NCBI GenBank assembly: GCA_028571685.1
Contig: CM053162.1
Coordinates: 64,964,351-65,028,350 of the forward strand
DNA: 64,000 nt
Source of the DNA: Heterohyrax brucei
Taxonomy: Eukaryota > Chordata > Mammalia > Hyracoidea > Procaviidae
Direction: 5' to 3'
In this document: in pieces, positions 23,781 through 35,463 of the stretch
Layout of the letters: the number at the start of each line of letters is the position of its first letter
Numbering within the stretch: the first letter of the stretch is position 1
Notes under the pieces: model-generated
Database searches by the model: none
Told to the model about the DNA's origin: nothing
The model's input: the letters and a program-made list of their open reading frames with translations, nothing else
Program-made: the position numbers and the translations under genes

Positions 23781-24363
23781 AGCCCTGGTGGTCCAGTGGG
23801 TTAAGAGCTTTGCTGCTCAAGAGACTAAATGTCCATAAACCAGAGACTTCACCAGCTTGAGACGAAAAGAATTAGATGGTACCCGCTATCACTAATGACC
23901 ACCCTGAGAGGGAACACAACAGAGTTCCAGATGGAGCAGGAGAAAAGTGTGGATCTGAACTCAAATTCATATAAAAAAATCAGACTTACTAGTCGGACAA
24001 AGACTGGAGGAACCCTCAAAACTGTGGCCCCAGATGCCCTGTTAACCAGAACTGAAACCATCCTTGAAGCCCACCTTTCAGACAAAGATTAGACAGGACT
24101 ATAAAATAAAAAGTTAATACTTACGAGGAGTGTGCCTCTTTGTACAGTCAGATACAGGAGACCACCTGGGCAGATCGTGCTCAGAGGCAGGGTGAAAAGG
24201 CAGGGAGGGAATGGACACAGGGAACCCAGAGTGGAAAGGCAGTGTGCTGACACACTGTGGGGATTGCAGTCAAGGTCACAAGTCAACTACATATAAATTT
24301 TTGTAACAGAAATTAACTGCAGCTCTAAACTGTCACCTAAAGTGCAAATTTGAAAAAAAATGA
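23781..24363 (+). mobile_element. L1-type 3' UTR fragment, different subfamily
   Basis: Ends in an A-rich tail (about 24352-24363). 'tggtccagtgggttaag' at the start may be a SINE scrap. The body ('ccctgagagggaacacaac', 'agacaaagattagacagg', 'gtggggattgcagtcaagg') has the same order of motifs as the 3' UTRs of the other L1s here but is strongly diverged. The open frame at 23829-24092 lies inside it and is not a gene. Assignment to L1 is by layout only. Confidence 0.5.
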
Positions 24364-24500
24364 AAGGGCTCAGCTGCTAATCCAAAGGTTGGAGTTTGGC
24401 TCCATCATACATTCCATGGAAACCCTATGCAGCTCTGCTCTGTCCTATTAGGTCACTATGAGTTGGAATGGACTCGACGGCAATGAGTGTGGTTTAAGGT
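24364..24500 (+). repeat. AfroSINE, 5'-truncated
   Basis: 'gctcagctgctaatccaaag' to 'ggaatggactcgacggcaat'. Directly follows the A-tail of the preceding element. Confidence 0.87.
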
Positions 24501-24624
24501 GAACAGTGGGCCTTGAAAGAGATGTGAAGATGAGCCTGGAAACCGAATGCTGTGAGCCAACTATGACAGACCTTATAAAGTCAAGTAAGAGTTTGTGTTT
24601 TTTTTGGCAACAATAATATTAATA

Positions 24625-24799
24625 TTAATAAGCCAAAAAGCCAAACCCACTGTCATCAACTCAATTCTGATTCATAGTGACTCTATAGCACAGAGTAAAA
24701 TTGCCCTACTAGATTTCAAAGGAATTCTTGGTGTAATTCAAACCGCCAACCATCTGTTTAGCAGCCATAGCTCTTAACTACTATGCTACCAGGGTTTCC
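24625..24799 (-). repeat. AfroSINE, short type, with duplications
   Basis: Complete reverse copy flanked by perfect 13-bp duplications 'aataatattaata' (24612-24624 and 24800-24812). Confidence 0.92.
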
Positions 24800-24812
24800 A
24801 ATAATATTAATA

Positions 24813-25080
24813 CTACTAATAAATACAACATATTTATTCTGTGTTTACTGTATGCCCATCTTGTACTATAAAAGCTTTCCACACACATTTTTTCGTCAAA
24901 TTCTCTTATGTGCCTAGTAAAATCTCTATCCTTTACCCCCATTTTGTAGTTAAGAAAACTGAGGTATATAGTGTTTAAGTACCTTGTCCAAAGCCAACTA
25001 ATTATAATTCACTGACTGGACTTTCAAGAGGAAATCTAAGCAATTCTAGAGCCTAAACTTTGAATTTTACTGCATTTAAC
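24813..25080 (-). repeat. MIR relic
   Basis: 'tgtttactgtatgcccatct' then 'cattttgtagttaagaaaac' and 'aagtaccttgtccaaagcc' match reversed MIR. Confidence 0.75.
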
Positions 25081-25104
25081 CATTTGTAAGATACTGAGAC
25101 AAAC

Positions 25105-25322
25105 AATTTTCCACTGGTAACAAAATCAGCTTTGATGACTCACACAATCCACAGGTGAACTGTAGCCAAAAGGTTCTTGATTCAAACCAACCCAGATGCA
25201 ACTTGGAACAGGAGGTGGCTGATCTGCTTCTCAATGGTTCACAGCCTTAAAAACTCTAGGGAACAGTTTTACTCCACACATATGGATCACCGTGTATCTG
25301 AATCAATTTGAGAGCAGCTAAT
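25105..25322 (+). repeat. AfroSINE, long-B type, old
   Basis: Diverged: 'tgtagccaaaaggttcttga', 'ggttcacagccttaaaaact' (long-B block), tail 'tgtatctgaatcaatttgag'. Confidence 0.7.
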
Positions 25323-25824
25323 TACAGCACATTCTAGCTGGACATCAAGCACAGTGGCCTTGATCTTGGCTCTAAATATTCCAGCCTACTCCATCTACGT
25401 CCCACAGCACCCTCCCCATTCCGTGGGTGCTGAAATGGCATGAGACCCTGCTTTGCTATTGTTTCTGGGTGTGTCAGCAGGGTTGTGGCAGAGGACACAG
25501 AACTCATGACAATGTGGGACAACTCAAAATGTGGAGGATGACTCAAAATGTGGAGGCCACATTAAAGGAAGAGCTTCCAAGGAAAACATGGAGGAGCAGA
25601 ACTTACAAGGTAGCATGACATAGAACATCTCCGTGGGCACGAGGGTCCACCTCCCAGGTGTGCAGTCCTGAGTAGCAAATCAAGTTGAGGGCAGTCAGCG
25701 CCCACATCTGATCCCAGGTTTCAACACCACGTCTCCCTGCTCAAAAGCCTCTCAGCCCTTAAGGAAATCATTCTGCCAATAAAGACAGAATGTAACTACG
25801 TATCTAACAGGTACTGCACAATAA
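25323..25824. other. No supported gene; imperfect 19-bp tandem
   Basis: 'actcaaaatgtggagg' occurs at 25522-25537 and 25541-25556, with a weaker third copy upstream. Nothing else recognised. Confidence 0.45.
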
Positions 25825-25988
25825 AAGAAAGCTGGTTAAAGAGTTTGGCTACTAACCAAAAGGTTAGTGGTTTCAACCCACCAGATGCTTCACAGAAATA
25901 TGCAGCAGTTCCCTTCTGAAAGGTTTACAGTCTTGGGAAGGGATTGCTGAGTCAGAATCAACTCCACGGCAGTGGGTTCAGGTTTTTA
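25825..25988 (+). repeat. AfroSINE, long-B type
   Basis: 'tggctactaaccaaaaggtt', 'ctgaaaggtttacagtcttg' (long-B block), tail 'gagtcagaatcaactccacg'. Confidence 0.85.
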
Positions 25989-26150
25989 GTGATTCAGTGG
26001 TTAAGTGCCCAGCTGCTAACCCAAAGGTTGGTGGTCTGAATACATCCAGATCTGTTTCCATAAAGGTTACAGCCAAGAAAACCCTATGGGACAGTTCTAC
26101 TCTGTCATATAGGGTTTCTAGGAATCAAAAATCAACTCTATGGCTCCCAA
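25989..26150 (+). repeat. AfroSINE, long-B type
   Basis: Head-to-tail with the previous copy: 'gattcagtggttaagtgcc', 'tccataaaggttacagccaa', 'gtcatatagggtttctagg'. Confidence 0.87.
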
Positions 26151-26704
26151 CAACTGCACTGCATAAGCAAAGAGGTTGAAGGAGGTTCTTGAGACAGCCT
26201 GTCTGAATTATGTTCCAGCCTTCTCTTCCTAGCCAAGCCACCTTCCCCAGTCACACATCCACTCCACACCTTGAGTAACCACAGGTGTGTCTTGATGAGT
26301 AATTGCACCAGTGAACTTGGAACATAACGTGGCACGTAGTCCGCACTTGACCAGTATTCTACGCCCCCGTTGAAGGAGACCTGGGATTCTGCCTCTTGTC
26401 TGCACAACAGGAAGCGCTGCCCTTCTTCAGTCTCCTTTTCAAATTCAAAAGACACAGACAGCAGACACTGGTCACAATCACCTTCATGTGAGTTAGTCTT
26501 CTATTTTATTTTTTTCACTTTCACAAAGAGTTGTGTCTGAGTATACTTTGTTCCTGGTAAGGGATGGCAAAAGAGCAGAAAGGTCCCAAAAGACAGTGGT
26601 CTGAAGGCATGAGACACAAAGTTTCACTAATTTGCTAATTTTATGGAGATTCAATCATCTGGAGATTCTAATGCCCATTTCAAATTCCTACCCTCACCCC
26701 CCCC
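26151..26704. other. No supported gene
   Basis: The minus frame 26138-26455 starts inside the SINE tail and has no family motif. No repeat recognised. Confidence 0.4.
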
Positions 26705-26866
26705 AAAAAGGCACTGCCTTTGAGTCCAGCTTATAGGAACCCTGTAAGACAGAGCAGAATTGCCCCATAGAGTTTCCAAGGAGTGCCTGATGGATTTGAA
26801 TTTTTGTCCTTTCCATTAGCAGCCATAGCACTTACAGCACTTAACCATTATGCACCAGGGTTTACG
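26705..26866 (-). repeat. AfroSINE, short type
   Basis: 'aggaaccctgtaagacagag' to 'aaccattatgcaccagggtt'. A small internal duplication, 'agcacttacagcactta', near the head. Confidence 0.9.
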
Positions 26867-27845
26867 AGTCCTAGCCCAAAAAAATAAAATAAAGATCTTG
26901 CAAAATAGGCTCCCCTCTTCCCTCATAGTGGTTTTGCAAAGGACTCTCCTAACCCTCTTCAGAGAGAGATGGCCCACATTCAAGCACACTCAAGCATGCC
27001 ATCACCAGCTGGGTAGCAGCTTCCCGTTCTGTCTCTCTTCCTGCCTCTGGCCCAGTGGCCCCACTCCGGGCTTGAGTGACGAGCCTGCTCTTTTCATAGA
27101 GGCACGCTTGCATGCACCAGCGCACTTCCCCGATTTCCTTTAGAAGTCCAGAAAGGCTGTCCCATGGGCTCACACCCCACCCTCCCCCCCAACATCCCCA
27201 GTGATCTCCCCTGCAGTCTGCCAGGCCTGAGAGCAAGTGTGCTGAGCGAGACCAGGCACTAACCTGGAATAATGAGCCTTGCCTTTTGGCCCCAGTTCTA
27301 CCCCTCACAAGGGATGCGGCCTTCACACTTCAACTCCCTTTTCTGAACCTCCTGCCTCCCTTCTCTGAAAACCAGGGGCTGCGCATCTCGCATCTCGAAT
27401 TCCCAGGCCCCCTTCTAGCTCAAACATAGTGTGATTTAATTTCACAGCTTCCTTGTTTTCCGTCTGCCCTTTGTCTCCTGGCCTTTGGGGGCTAGCCCAT
27501 CATCAGACAGTGAAGCATGGCCTGCCTGCCCTCTGCTGCCAATCTGTGCTCAGTGGAGACACTCTGCTGGGAGGCTGGCCCTGATCAGACACCCAAGGCT
27601 GGCCCTGTACCACATGTCAGCTCAGCAGACCGTCGGAGAGGCTGCAGTTGGAGACCTGGGGAGATCAAGGATGCCACAAGCTGCCCTGCAGGACTAATAC
27701 ACAGGGACACAGTATCCATGGCCTTGGCCCTCTGACAGCCTTGGTGAGCCCTGCTTACTTGCCTCACCTTCTCAGGGGAATCTTAAGATCCAACCACTGA
27801 GTTAAGTAAGGCTAAAAAAAAAGGTCTGATGACTGAATATTTCCA
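26867..27845. other. Relatively GC-rich stretch, no supported gene
   Basis: Higher G+C than its surroundings but poor in CG dinucleotides, so not a CpG island. Overlapping frames on both strands (e.g. 26949-27326 minus) lack protein-family features. Confidence 0.45.
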
Positions 27846-28020
27846 ACGACAAAACCAGCTGCCTTTGAGTGGATTCTGAATCATAGTTACCGCACATGGA
27901 TCTGGGTATAACTGTACTCCATGGGGGCTTTAAAGGTTGATTTTTAAAAAGTAGATGGCCAGGTCTTTTTTCTGAGATGCCTTTGGGTAGACTTGAATTT
28001 CAGCCTTTCAGTTAGTAGCC
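27846..28020 (-). repeat. AfroSINE, long-A type
   Basis: 'tgcctttgagtggattctga', 'aaaagtagatggccaggtc', 'gcctttgggtagacttgaat'. Truncated in the head. Confidence 0.82.
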
Positions 28021-28065
28021 AAGAATGGCTTGCTATTCACCCCACCCAGAACACCTCCAATGACA

Positions 28066-28228
28066 GACCCACACACCTACTGTCCTTCAATTCCACTCTG
28101 ACTCATAGCAACCCTGTAGAACAGCATAGAACTGCTCCACAGAGTTTCCAAGGAGTGCCTGGGAGATGTGAACTGCTGACCTTATGGTTAACAGCTGCAG
28201 CTCTGAACCACTGCACCACAAAGGTTTT
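28066..28228 (-). repeat. AfroSINE, short type, with duplications
   Basis: Full reverse copy flanked by perfect 12-bp duplications 'cctccaatgaca' (28054-28065 and 28229-28240). Confidence 0.93.
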
Positions 28229-28240
28229 CCTCCAATGACA

Positions 28241-28262
28241 AAGCCAAGCCAGCCAAGTGACT
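28241..28262 (-). repeat. AfroSINE tail scrap
   Basis: 'aagccaagccagccaagtga' only, the reversed terminal TTGGCT-type tail. Low information content. Confidence 0.4.
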
Positions 28263-28299
28263 CACAAATAATGGAATTAAGTAGCTAATAATTACCTAC

Positions 28300-28442
28300 A
28301 CATTACCAGTGCATCAGTTCCAACTCACAGCAACCCTCTAAGACAGAGTAGAGCATAGAATTTTTAAGCAGCACCTGGGGGATTTGAACTGCTGATCTCT
28401 TGAGTAGCAGCTGTAGCACTTAACCACTATGCCACCTGGGCA
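28300..28442 (-). repeat. AfroSINE, short type
   Basis: 'ccaactcacagcaaccctct' to 'aaccactatgccacctggg'. Confidence 0.88.
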
Positions 28443-29760
28443 TATTTTTCTTCTAATTCTGCAAAACAACGCCTGAAGGTAGAGCTATGAATTCTCCAGT
28501 TCTGGAAGGCTTAGCATGCTCTGTGGACATGCTGAACCATACTCAGACAGCCTGACTGTAGAGCCCACAGCGGTGATCTCTGCACTGAACTGCCTCTCAG
28601 GACCTTCTAGAGGAGCTTGTCCCTCTTTGAATGAAAGTCCTTTCTCACACCCAGACAAAATCTATCTTCCTGTTGCAGGCCTCCTTAAATCCTCTTTTCC
28701 TTTCATTTGATCTGGCCCAGACATAGATGAAGACACTCAGTCCAATCAAGTGCAATACTGGAAGAGAAAGAACAATGGGACCCGATAACAGGACACTGGG
28801 TGGCTTTGCCTCTGTTTCCCAGCTGCCTCCCTTGCCAGCTGGCATGTGGCTCCATCTGTTTGCCTCTCTTCCTCCTTGCCAATTCATTTTTATCCAGCAT
28901 GTTAATATAAGTCAGAGCCCCGACAATTATGTGGCTAATTTTTTTAAATGATTGAAATAACTTATTATTCCAGTCAAGGAGAGTTTTCACAGGAGCTAGG
29001 GCAGCTGGCAACAGTGCCCACAGAATGTGTACTCTTGCATTATACAAAGGCTTGGTATTTGGTGGAGTCTCATCAGGGAAAACATAGAGGTAAGGAAATA
29101 GAAATCTATCTTTTGAATTACCTTCGGGTCAAAGGATCAAACCACTCCCATTGAAATCACACTATGTTAGGTTACTCTGTCCATTTTCAGGTTCCCCTAG
29201 ACAACTCTTGTTTTATGAGACCTTGTGATCCCTGACAGAGACTTGTTATGCTCTGGTTCCTATTGAAGCAAGTTGCTAGCTCTGTGACAGTTTCTTTTCT
29301 GCCTTGTTTGTGTTTTGCTTTGGCTGTTTTCTGTTTGTTTGTTTGTTGTTGTTTTAATTGCCTCTGTGGATCTAAACAGATTCAACAGTACATCATACTC
29401 CAGGAAGCTCCCCAGTCTTGCAGCTCTCATTAAAACCAGCAGGCAATGCCTGCTCTGAATGCCCCGTACAACAAGGGTCTGCCCACTGTCACCAACACGC
29501 ACACAGAAGCACGGCTCTCAGACTGCCATTGCTGACACACCGTCCCTCCAAATGTCTCTCTCAGAGGTGGCAGGGCAGGGTGAGGGAGGTTTACTGTTGG
29601 TTCGTACCCACTTTGGCCCCGTCCTTTTAGCCATAGAGTATAATGGACTATACTCAGTCGACTCAACTCTGCACAGACCCTGAGCCAGGGACTGCTGGAC
29701 AGGTGGTGTGATAGGAGATCCAATCTCACTGGTACTGAGATTGCAAAAGCCATCTGCTGC
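28443..29760. other. No supported gene
   Basis: 1.3 kb without a named repeat except a short (GTTT)n-like tract near 29329-29356. Open frames at 29430-29753 and 28703-29047 (minus) have no recognised domain. Confidence 0.4.
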
Positions 29761-30265
29761 TGTTATGGGTTGAATTGTGTCCCTCCCCCAAAAGACATAT
29801 CGAACTTCTTATCCCAGAACCTACTGACATGATCACGTTTGGAAATAGCATGTTAACAGACGCAATCTGGTTAAGATGAGGTCATATTGGATTGAAGACA
29901 CAAAACTCGTTACCATCAAATTGATTCCAACTCATAGTGACCCTACAGGACAGAGGAGAATCACTCCATAGGATTTCCAAGGAGTGACTGATGGATTCAA
30001 GCCACTGACCTTTTGGTTAGCAGTCACTCTCTTAACCACTGTGCCTTAGGACTCCCATACTGGATTAGGGTGAGACTTATTCCAATGACTGGTATCCTTA
30101 CACTAACTGGTAATTAAAACATACACACAGGGAAGAAGGCGTATGAAGACAGAATTAGAAACTGGCATGATGTAGCCACAAGCCAAAGTACCCTGGGATT
30201 GTTGGCAACCACCAAAAGCTACAAAAGGGAATGAAAAGATTCTTTCCCTAAAGCTTTCAGACATT
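29761..30265 (+). mobile_element. MaLR/MLT1-like solo LTR with nested SINE
   Basis: Starts 'tgttatgggttgaattgtgt' with 'gttaagatgaggtcatattg' downstream, the classical start of this LTR group. It resumes after the SINE with 'attagggtgagacttattcc' and 'caaccaccaaaagctacaaa'. The 3' end is lost. No internal viral genes. Confidence 0.78.
29899..30056 (-). repeat. AfroSINE, short type, nested in LTR
   Basis: 'ccatcaaattgattccaact' to 'ccactgtgccttaggactcc'. Flanks 'atattggatt' (left) and 'atactggatt' (right) look like a mutated duplication of LTR sequence. Confidence 0.9.
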
Positions 30266-30446
30266 GGTATCACTTGGATTGGTGTCACCCAGTGTAGTAA
30301 CTCATGGTGTCAGTCTTACCCCATGCCATCTGCCCAAAGGCAGCATCTTGTCCTACTCCAAGTAGGCCAAACCACAAAGACTCACTGACTCTAGCATTCT
30401 CATAAACTTCAAATCCTTTCAATGTCAACCCACATCTGCTCTGATC

Positions 30447-30463
30447 AAAACTTGGTGGTTTGA
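30447..30463. repeat. Left target-site duplication of L1
   Basis: 'aaaacttggtggtttga', identical to 31946-31962. Confidence 0.92.
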
Positions 30464-31945
30464 TAATCATTAGCTATCAGAGAAATCCAAATCAAAACTA
30501 CAATTAGATATAATCTCACCCCAACAGGGTTGGCCATACTCCAGAAAACACCAAGACAGCAAATGCTGGAGAGGCTGTGGAGAAATTGGAACTCTCCTAT
30601 ACTGCTGGTGGGATTGCAAAATGGTATAACCTCTTTGGAAAGCAATCTAGCACTTCCTTAAACTGCTGGAAATATATATACCATTTGATCCAGCAATCCT
30701 ACTGCTTGGAATATGTCCTACGGAATCAAAGGCAGTCACACAAACAGATACATGCACACAGATGTTTGTGGCAGCACAGTCCACAATAGTGAAAAGATGG
30801 AATCAATCCAGATATCCAATAACAGAGGAACAGATAAATAAACTATGGTACATATACTCAGTGGGACACTATGAATGATAAAGAACAGTGAAGATGTTAG
30901 GAAACATCTCATAACCTGGTCAGTCAGTGACACAGTGAAAGATATTGTATGAGATCCCTTCTGTATGGACTTAAAAACAGACTCATGTACAGAAGACAAG
31001 ACTCTTTGTTGCAAGGGAGGGGAGGGAAAGAGAGGACTGGTCATAGATTAGATAGTCGGTAGAAATTTGGTTAGGTGAAAGCAGTGACAGCACACAGAAA
31101 AAAAAGATCTACTTAATCGGACGTCAACATAAACTGAAAACTCTGCTAATCTTAACCCCATATTGCAAGGATAGAGTAGCAAGGGTGGGGGTTTGGGGAC
31201 CATGCTCTCAGGGGACACTGGGGCCAATTGGCATAACTAGCTTATTGCTGAGAGTCTTCTGCACCCCACATTGGTGAGTGGTGTCTGGGATCTTAAAAGC
31301 TAGCAAGCTGCACTGGAGGTACACCAAATGGTCCCAACTCATCCAGAACAGATGATCACTGAGAACAACAAAGACACAAAGAAAAAAGAGCTCAGTAGAC
31401 AGAAGGACTCATATGAATGGGAGACTGTATAAACACGTGACCAGAAGAACCAGACAGTGGCCAGGCACCTCCAAAGACAGTCATGATGGGGCACACAATG
31501 TTGAGTCCCTACAGTTAAAAGAGAGGTGCAGCTCAAGAACTCTACTAAAAGACCATAATTGATGGTCTGATGGCCTAGGCGGTTCTCTGGGAGCATGGTC
31601 TATAGATCTGCTGCTGCCACTGTCCAGAAAACACTACTGTGATCAACTCTTTGGACAAAAATGGACTGGACTTGGGGACACAATGTGACCATATGTTGTG
31701 TGTACTTCATGGTTCTCTGCATTCATAAGATGCTGTCCTATTGGTCTCTTTCTAGACAAAAGAAAAGAGTATGGAGAGGAGGGTACAGGAGCTTGAAGCT
31801 TGTTAAGAGGATATGATAAGTATAGAATGAAAAGGAGGAGTGTGCTGTCACAGGGCAAGGAGAGTAGAAGGAGCTGCAGATAGGTGGGCACGAAAAATCA
31901 GTTTGGACTGTATACTTCACTTAATCACAGTTGAAAAGAAAAAGA
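30464..31945 (+). mobile_element. 5'-truncated LINE-1
   Basis: 1.48 kb. It begins inside ORF2 ('taatcattagctatcagaga'), keeps the cysteine-rich region as LLYCWWDCKM near 30596-30626 with an early stop, then the 3' UTR and an A-rich end. It aligns along its length with 21.08-22.60 kb of the long L1. Perfect 17-bp duplications flank it. Confidence 0.93.
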
Positions 31946-31962
31946 AAAACTTGGTGGTTTGA
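31946..31962. repeat. Right target-site duplication of L1
   Basis: 'aaaacttggtggtttga', partner of 30447-30463. Confidence 0.92.
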
Positions 31963-32478
31963 ACCCTTGGCTCTTTCTCATGCAGTTTTGTATAAGTTAG
32001 GGTTCCCCAGCATACCCTGCAAAGACCCAGTGCCAACTTGCCTTCCTTAGAGGCTCCGTGCATCTGTAAGTGAGCTTTGCAGAATCAGTGGTATGGTAAA
32101 TGACTCACACCCTGGGTCAGTTGGAGCAGAGATACCAGAACAATGAGAGCAATCCAGAGGACCTCACTCATTTTGGCAAACAACCCATGAAACCCAACTG
32201 ATTTGAGAAACAGATGGAATGTTATGGACCACTGGGTTTAAAGCCTTTGGGCCATTAGCTGTCTGGACTGCAGCCACATGTTTGTAAATGCCTCAAAATC
32301 AGGCATCATGCCTGTTTTACAGCCAACTTTAACCAGCAGCTAGTACAATACCTAGCAAATAGGAGACAGTTGACAAATTATTTGCTGACTCAATGCACGA
32401 TGTACAAACTGAGGTCTGTGGTCTACCCTCCTGGCTCAAAGGCGGCTCTGGAATTTAATAATACTTGTCTTTAATCCT
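31963..32478. other. Unique-looking DNA with an L2-like end
   Basis: 'gtacaatacctagcaaatag' near 32343 resembles the L2/MIR end motif. Otherwise nothing recognised. Confidence 0.35.
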
Positions 32479-32479
32479 G

Positions 32480-32950
32480 ATTGTCTTAGTCCGGTTTCTT
32501 CAAAGGAGAAAAATCAGTGAGACATGCCAAGCCAGCCAAGTGCCATAGAGTCGGATCCCATATGTATAAATATTTATTTATGTCAAGGAACTGGCTCATG
32601 CAATGACATGGGCTGGCAGGTCCAACACCTGTGGGTCCAGTGGGGGGCTGGGTCAGTTTGGGTGGTATGCTGAAGACGTCTACAGATCTTGAAGAGTTCC
32701 AAGATCTTGAGGTCAGGAGACAAGAAGAGGCAGAGCCAAGACCGAAGGCAAGGTTTGCCAGAATATCTGTTTACATAGCATAGTGGAGGCAGGCCACACC
32801 CCCAAGACACGCCCCTTTCAGCTGATTGGCTGATCACATCACAGAAGGTGACTATATTACACTGTGGAGGAGAACCTACTCCAACACCTGCCAAACTATG
32901 GAGAATCACAGCCTGGCCAACAGACGCATAGCACTAACCATCACACTGAT
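32480..32950 (-). mobile_element. ERVL-like solo LTR, reversed
   Basis: 'ttgtcttagtccggtttctt' and 'aaggaactggctcatgcaat', then 'gggctggcaggtcc', are the reversed 3' end of the LTR family seen forward at 42.6, 43.0, 47.4 and 49.3 kb. I do not assign a subfamily name. A SINE tail interrupts it. Confidence 0.6.
32526..32556 (-). repeat. AfroSINE tail fragment nested in LTR
   Basis: 'gccaagccagccaagtgcca' then 'tagagtcgga': only about 30 bp of the 3' end. Confidence 0.65.
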
Positions 32951-32954
32951 TGTA

Positions 32955-35300
32955 TGACTTAGCAGCTACATCACCTGGGGCAAGAATCACAACAAGTTCA
33001 GTAGATTTGTCTTTCAAAAGTAAATAATAATTATGAATATTAATGCAAAGGTTTAATACTGTGCCTAGCACATAAATTTTCAAAACATTTTAAATAATAT
33101 TTAAAGAGCCATACACTAAATATCCTCTAATATATAATTGTCCTCCTATTCTTTAAATGTTGTCTATATTCAAATTCTCTTTTGTGCCATCCTCTTTTTG
33201 CCCATCTTCATTTGAAACTAGTACTTGCCCATTTAAGTATACATGAAAGTCTTTTTCTTTTTTCTTTTTTTAAGAATAATTGTTGGACTGAGAATCTGAC
33301 ACCAGCATAACAGAATATACACTTCTGAGCTTGGACTGTGAACACCTCTGATTTTGGCTGGATTTTTCTTAATTCACAAATAAGATCCTAAGCATTCTTC
33401 CACCTGCCGAAGATTATAGCAAACATTTTACTTAAACCATATTTGAGTTGCTGTCTAGTCCAAGAGACTAGGAGTTCCAACTTACAGGATTATATCCTAA
33501 ATATAAAGTCCAGGTGCAGTGATTGTGAGAACTCAGTGTTTTGCAATGGACCTAGATCCACTGTAACAAGAACACGGTAGAAACCATGAGGTCAGAGGTC
33601 TGCATCATAAGGCAGACTCCTTACATGCCCACAGAGTTTTTGGGGAAGGCAAAAAGGCCACACGAAGGACAATGCCCCCAAATATTTTCAGAAAAATGTA
33701 AGTGGTGTATATATAATTCTTCTAAAGTGAGAAGGAGGGGAAAAAAATACTTTAAAAAAACTTGACACCTTAACGGTCAGGAGACTATTAGCGAAGTCTT
33801 GGTAAGATGAATAGACAAAAAGATTATAAAGCAGAAAGAGAAATGCCCCTCTCAAGTTCCATTGCTGCAAATTACCATCCAATCCTGTGATTCTATTGAT
33901 TCGCCTGCATTCTATCAAATTTTAATCACCATAAACCATAGACTAATACAGATCTGCCACCAACAAGTGCCCTTAGCAGAGGACTCTGATTACTTTGGAC
34001 ACCTCTGGAAATCCTTTAAGGCTGTCTGGCCTAAAAATCTGGAGATGCAAGGAAGCAGCTGAAAAATACTTCTTCTGTTGGTTTTGCAAAAAGTAGCTAG
34101 GACATTCTGTGTTTCTAAACATAGGACTTGCAGCAAAAGACACTAACAAAAGGGAAAGGATGAAGTTGGAGGGGTAGAGAGAGTAACTCAGGAAAATGAC
34201 AGTAATCATAAGTATAGTCCCTTGAGAAGAAGTAATAAAACAGCCTTCTGTTCACTAGTCTAAATTGTAACAGGTTAACCCTTTGGTCTCTTAGTTCTTT
34301 GAGAAATACACATCTTACTCCATCATGAAACGTCTCAAAATGTTCTCTTGATCCAAAGCACAAAGACTAACTACTAAACCAATGTGCTTTGAACTTTGGC
34401 CTAGGGTACTAGTTTTTCAAGATGGTAATAAACGGCCCCATGGAAAAGGACAGAAAGCATTCTTGATATAGCTAAGAAACTTGTACACTATATTCCTAAC
34501 AGAGACTTACAATGCCTAGAAGAATAATAAAGACTTGGTGAAGCCCCACAATTATGGAACTTGTTGGTTTAAATTGACTGAACCCAGGGGTTTCCATGAA
34601 ATATCTATTAACATTTCAAGAAGTAGGAAGCTTTCATATCAAGAAATGTGATGTTAGATTGAATTTCTGTAATCAATATGTTAGATTAAGTTTCCATAAT
34701 TGTCTAGTCCCCCTAAGATAGATTTGTATTAAGTGAAGATGAGACACAAAACCAGGAGCACAATCTGAATAATCTGTTTCTCCTATAACATCCAAAGCAT
34801 TCAACAACAAGCTGTATTCCTTGGAAGATGCCAGTGGCCTTTTCCTACCCCAATTAAAACAGTTTCTCTTTCACAGCAGGAGGTATTTGCACGGAAGGTT
34901 GAAATACTATAGTAACTTGTGTATAAACTGGTGTAAATGAAGTCGATGGCACCCACAGGTGGCTAAGGTAGGAGAAATAACAGAGCAAAACCCCACCCTG
35001 AGCAATGTGGTTTTGGACTTCCTTCCACAAGACCCTCACAGCTGGGCAGGGGAGGGAGACATATTTATGTGTCTTAGAAAAATATTTTTAAAAAGTGATA
35101 CTCTTATTCATAAGCTTTATAGAGCTAACATATAACCATTATACATATTACAAAAGATTTCCAATAAGCTGCCTGTGAAAAAATTTGGTTTATTTAGAAG
35201 AATGTACTACATATGAAAACCATACTAGGGGGGCTCTTGGCTCTTGCAGAAGAAAATTTGGACTACCAATTATTTTTTCCTAATATAGTCCACTTGGCTT
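32955..35300. other. Long repeat-poor stretch
   Basis: About 2.3 kb of AT-rich DNA. 'actgtgcctagcacataaat' near 33057 is L2/MIR-like. Otherwise no repeat, exon or RNA gene recognised. Confidence 0.4.
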
Positions 35301-35315
35301 GGGCAATATAGTCTT

Positions 35316-35428
35316 TACAGATCACGGTGGTATAGTGGTTAAATGCTACATCTGCTAACCAAAAGGTCAACGGTTTGAATCCACCAGGTGCTCCTAGGAA
35401 ACTCTATGGAGCAATTCAAGTCTGTTTA
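35316..35428 (+). repeat. AfroSINE, 3'-incomplete, with duplications
   Basis: Head 'cacggtggtatagtggtta' to 'gagcaattcaagtctgttt'. The tail is missing, yet perfect 11-bp duplications 'aatatagtctt' flank it (35305-35315 and 35429-35439). It therefore inserted without its normal 3' end. Confidence 0.88.
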
Positions 35429-35463
35429 AATATAGTCTTCTACATCAGTAATAAAAATGATAC

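Noticed and set aside
26949-27326. 125-codon minus-strand frame in GC-richer DNA
   Set aside because: Low-complexity glycine/tryptophan runs come from C-rich tracts. It is not a known domain and there is no CpG island.
32562-32950. Homology of several LTR copies, as evidence for an intact endogenous retrovirus
   Set aside because: Only LTRs are seen. No gag, pol or env-like frames lie between any pair.
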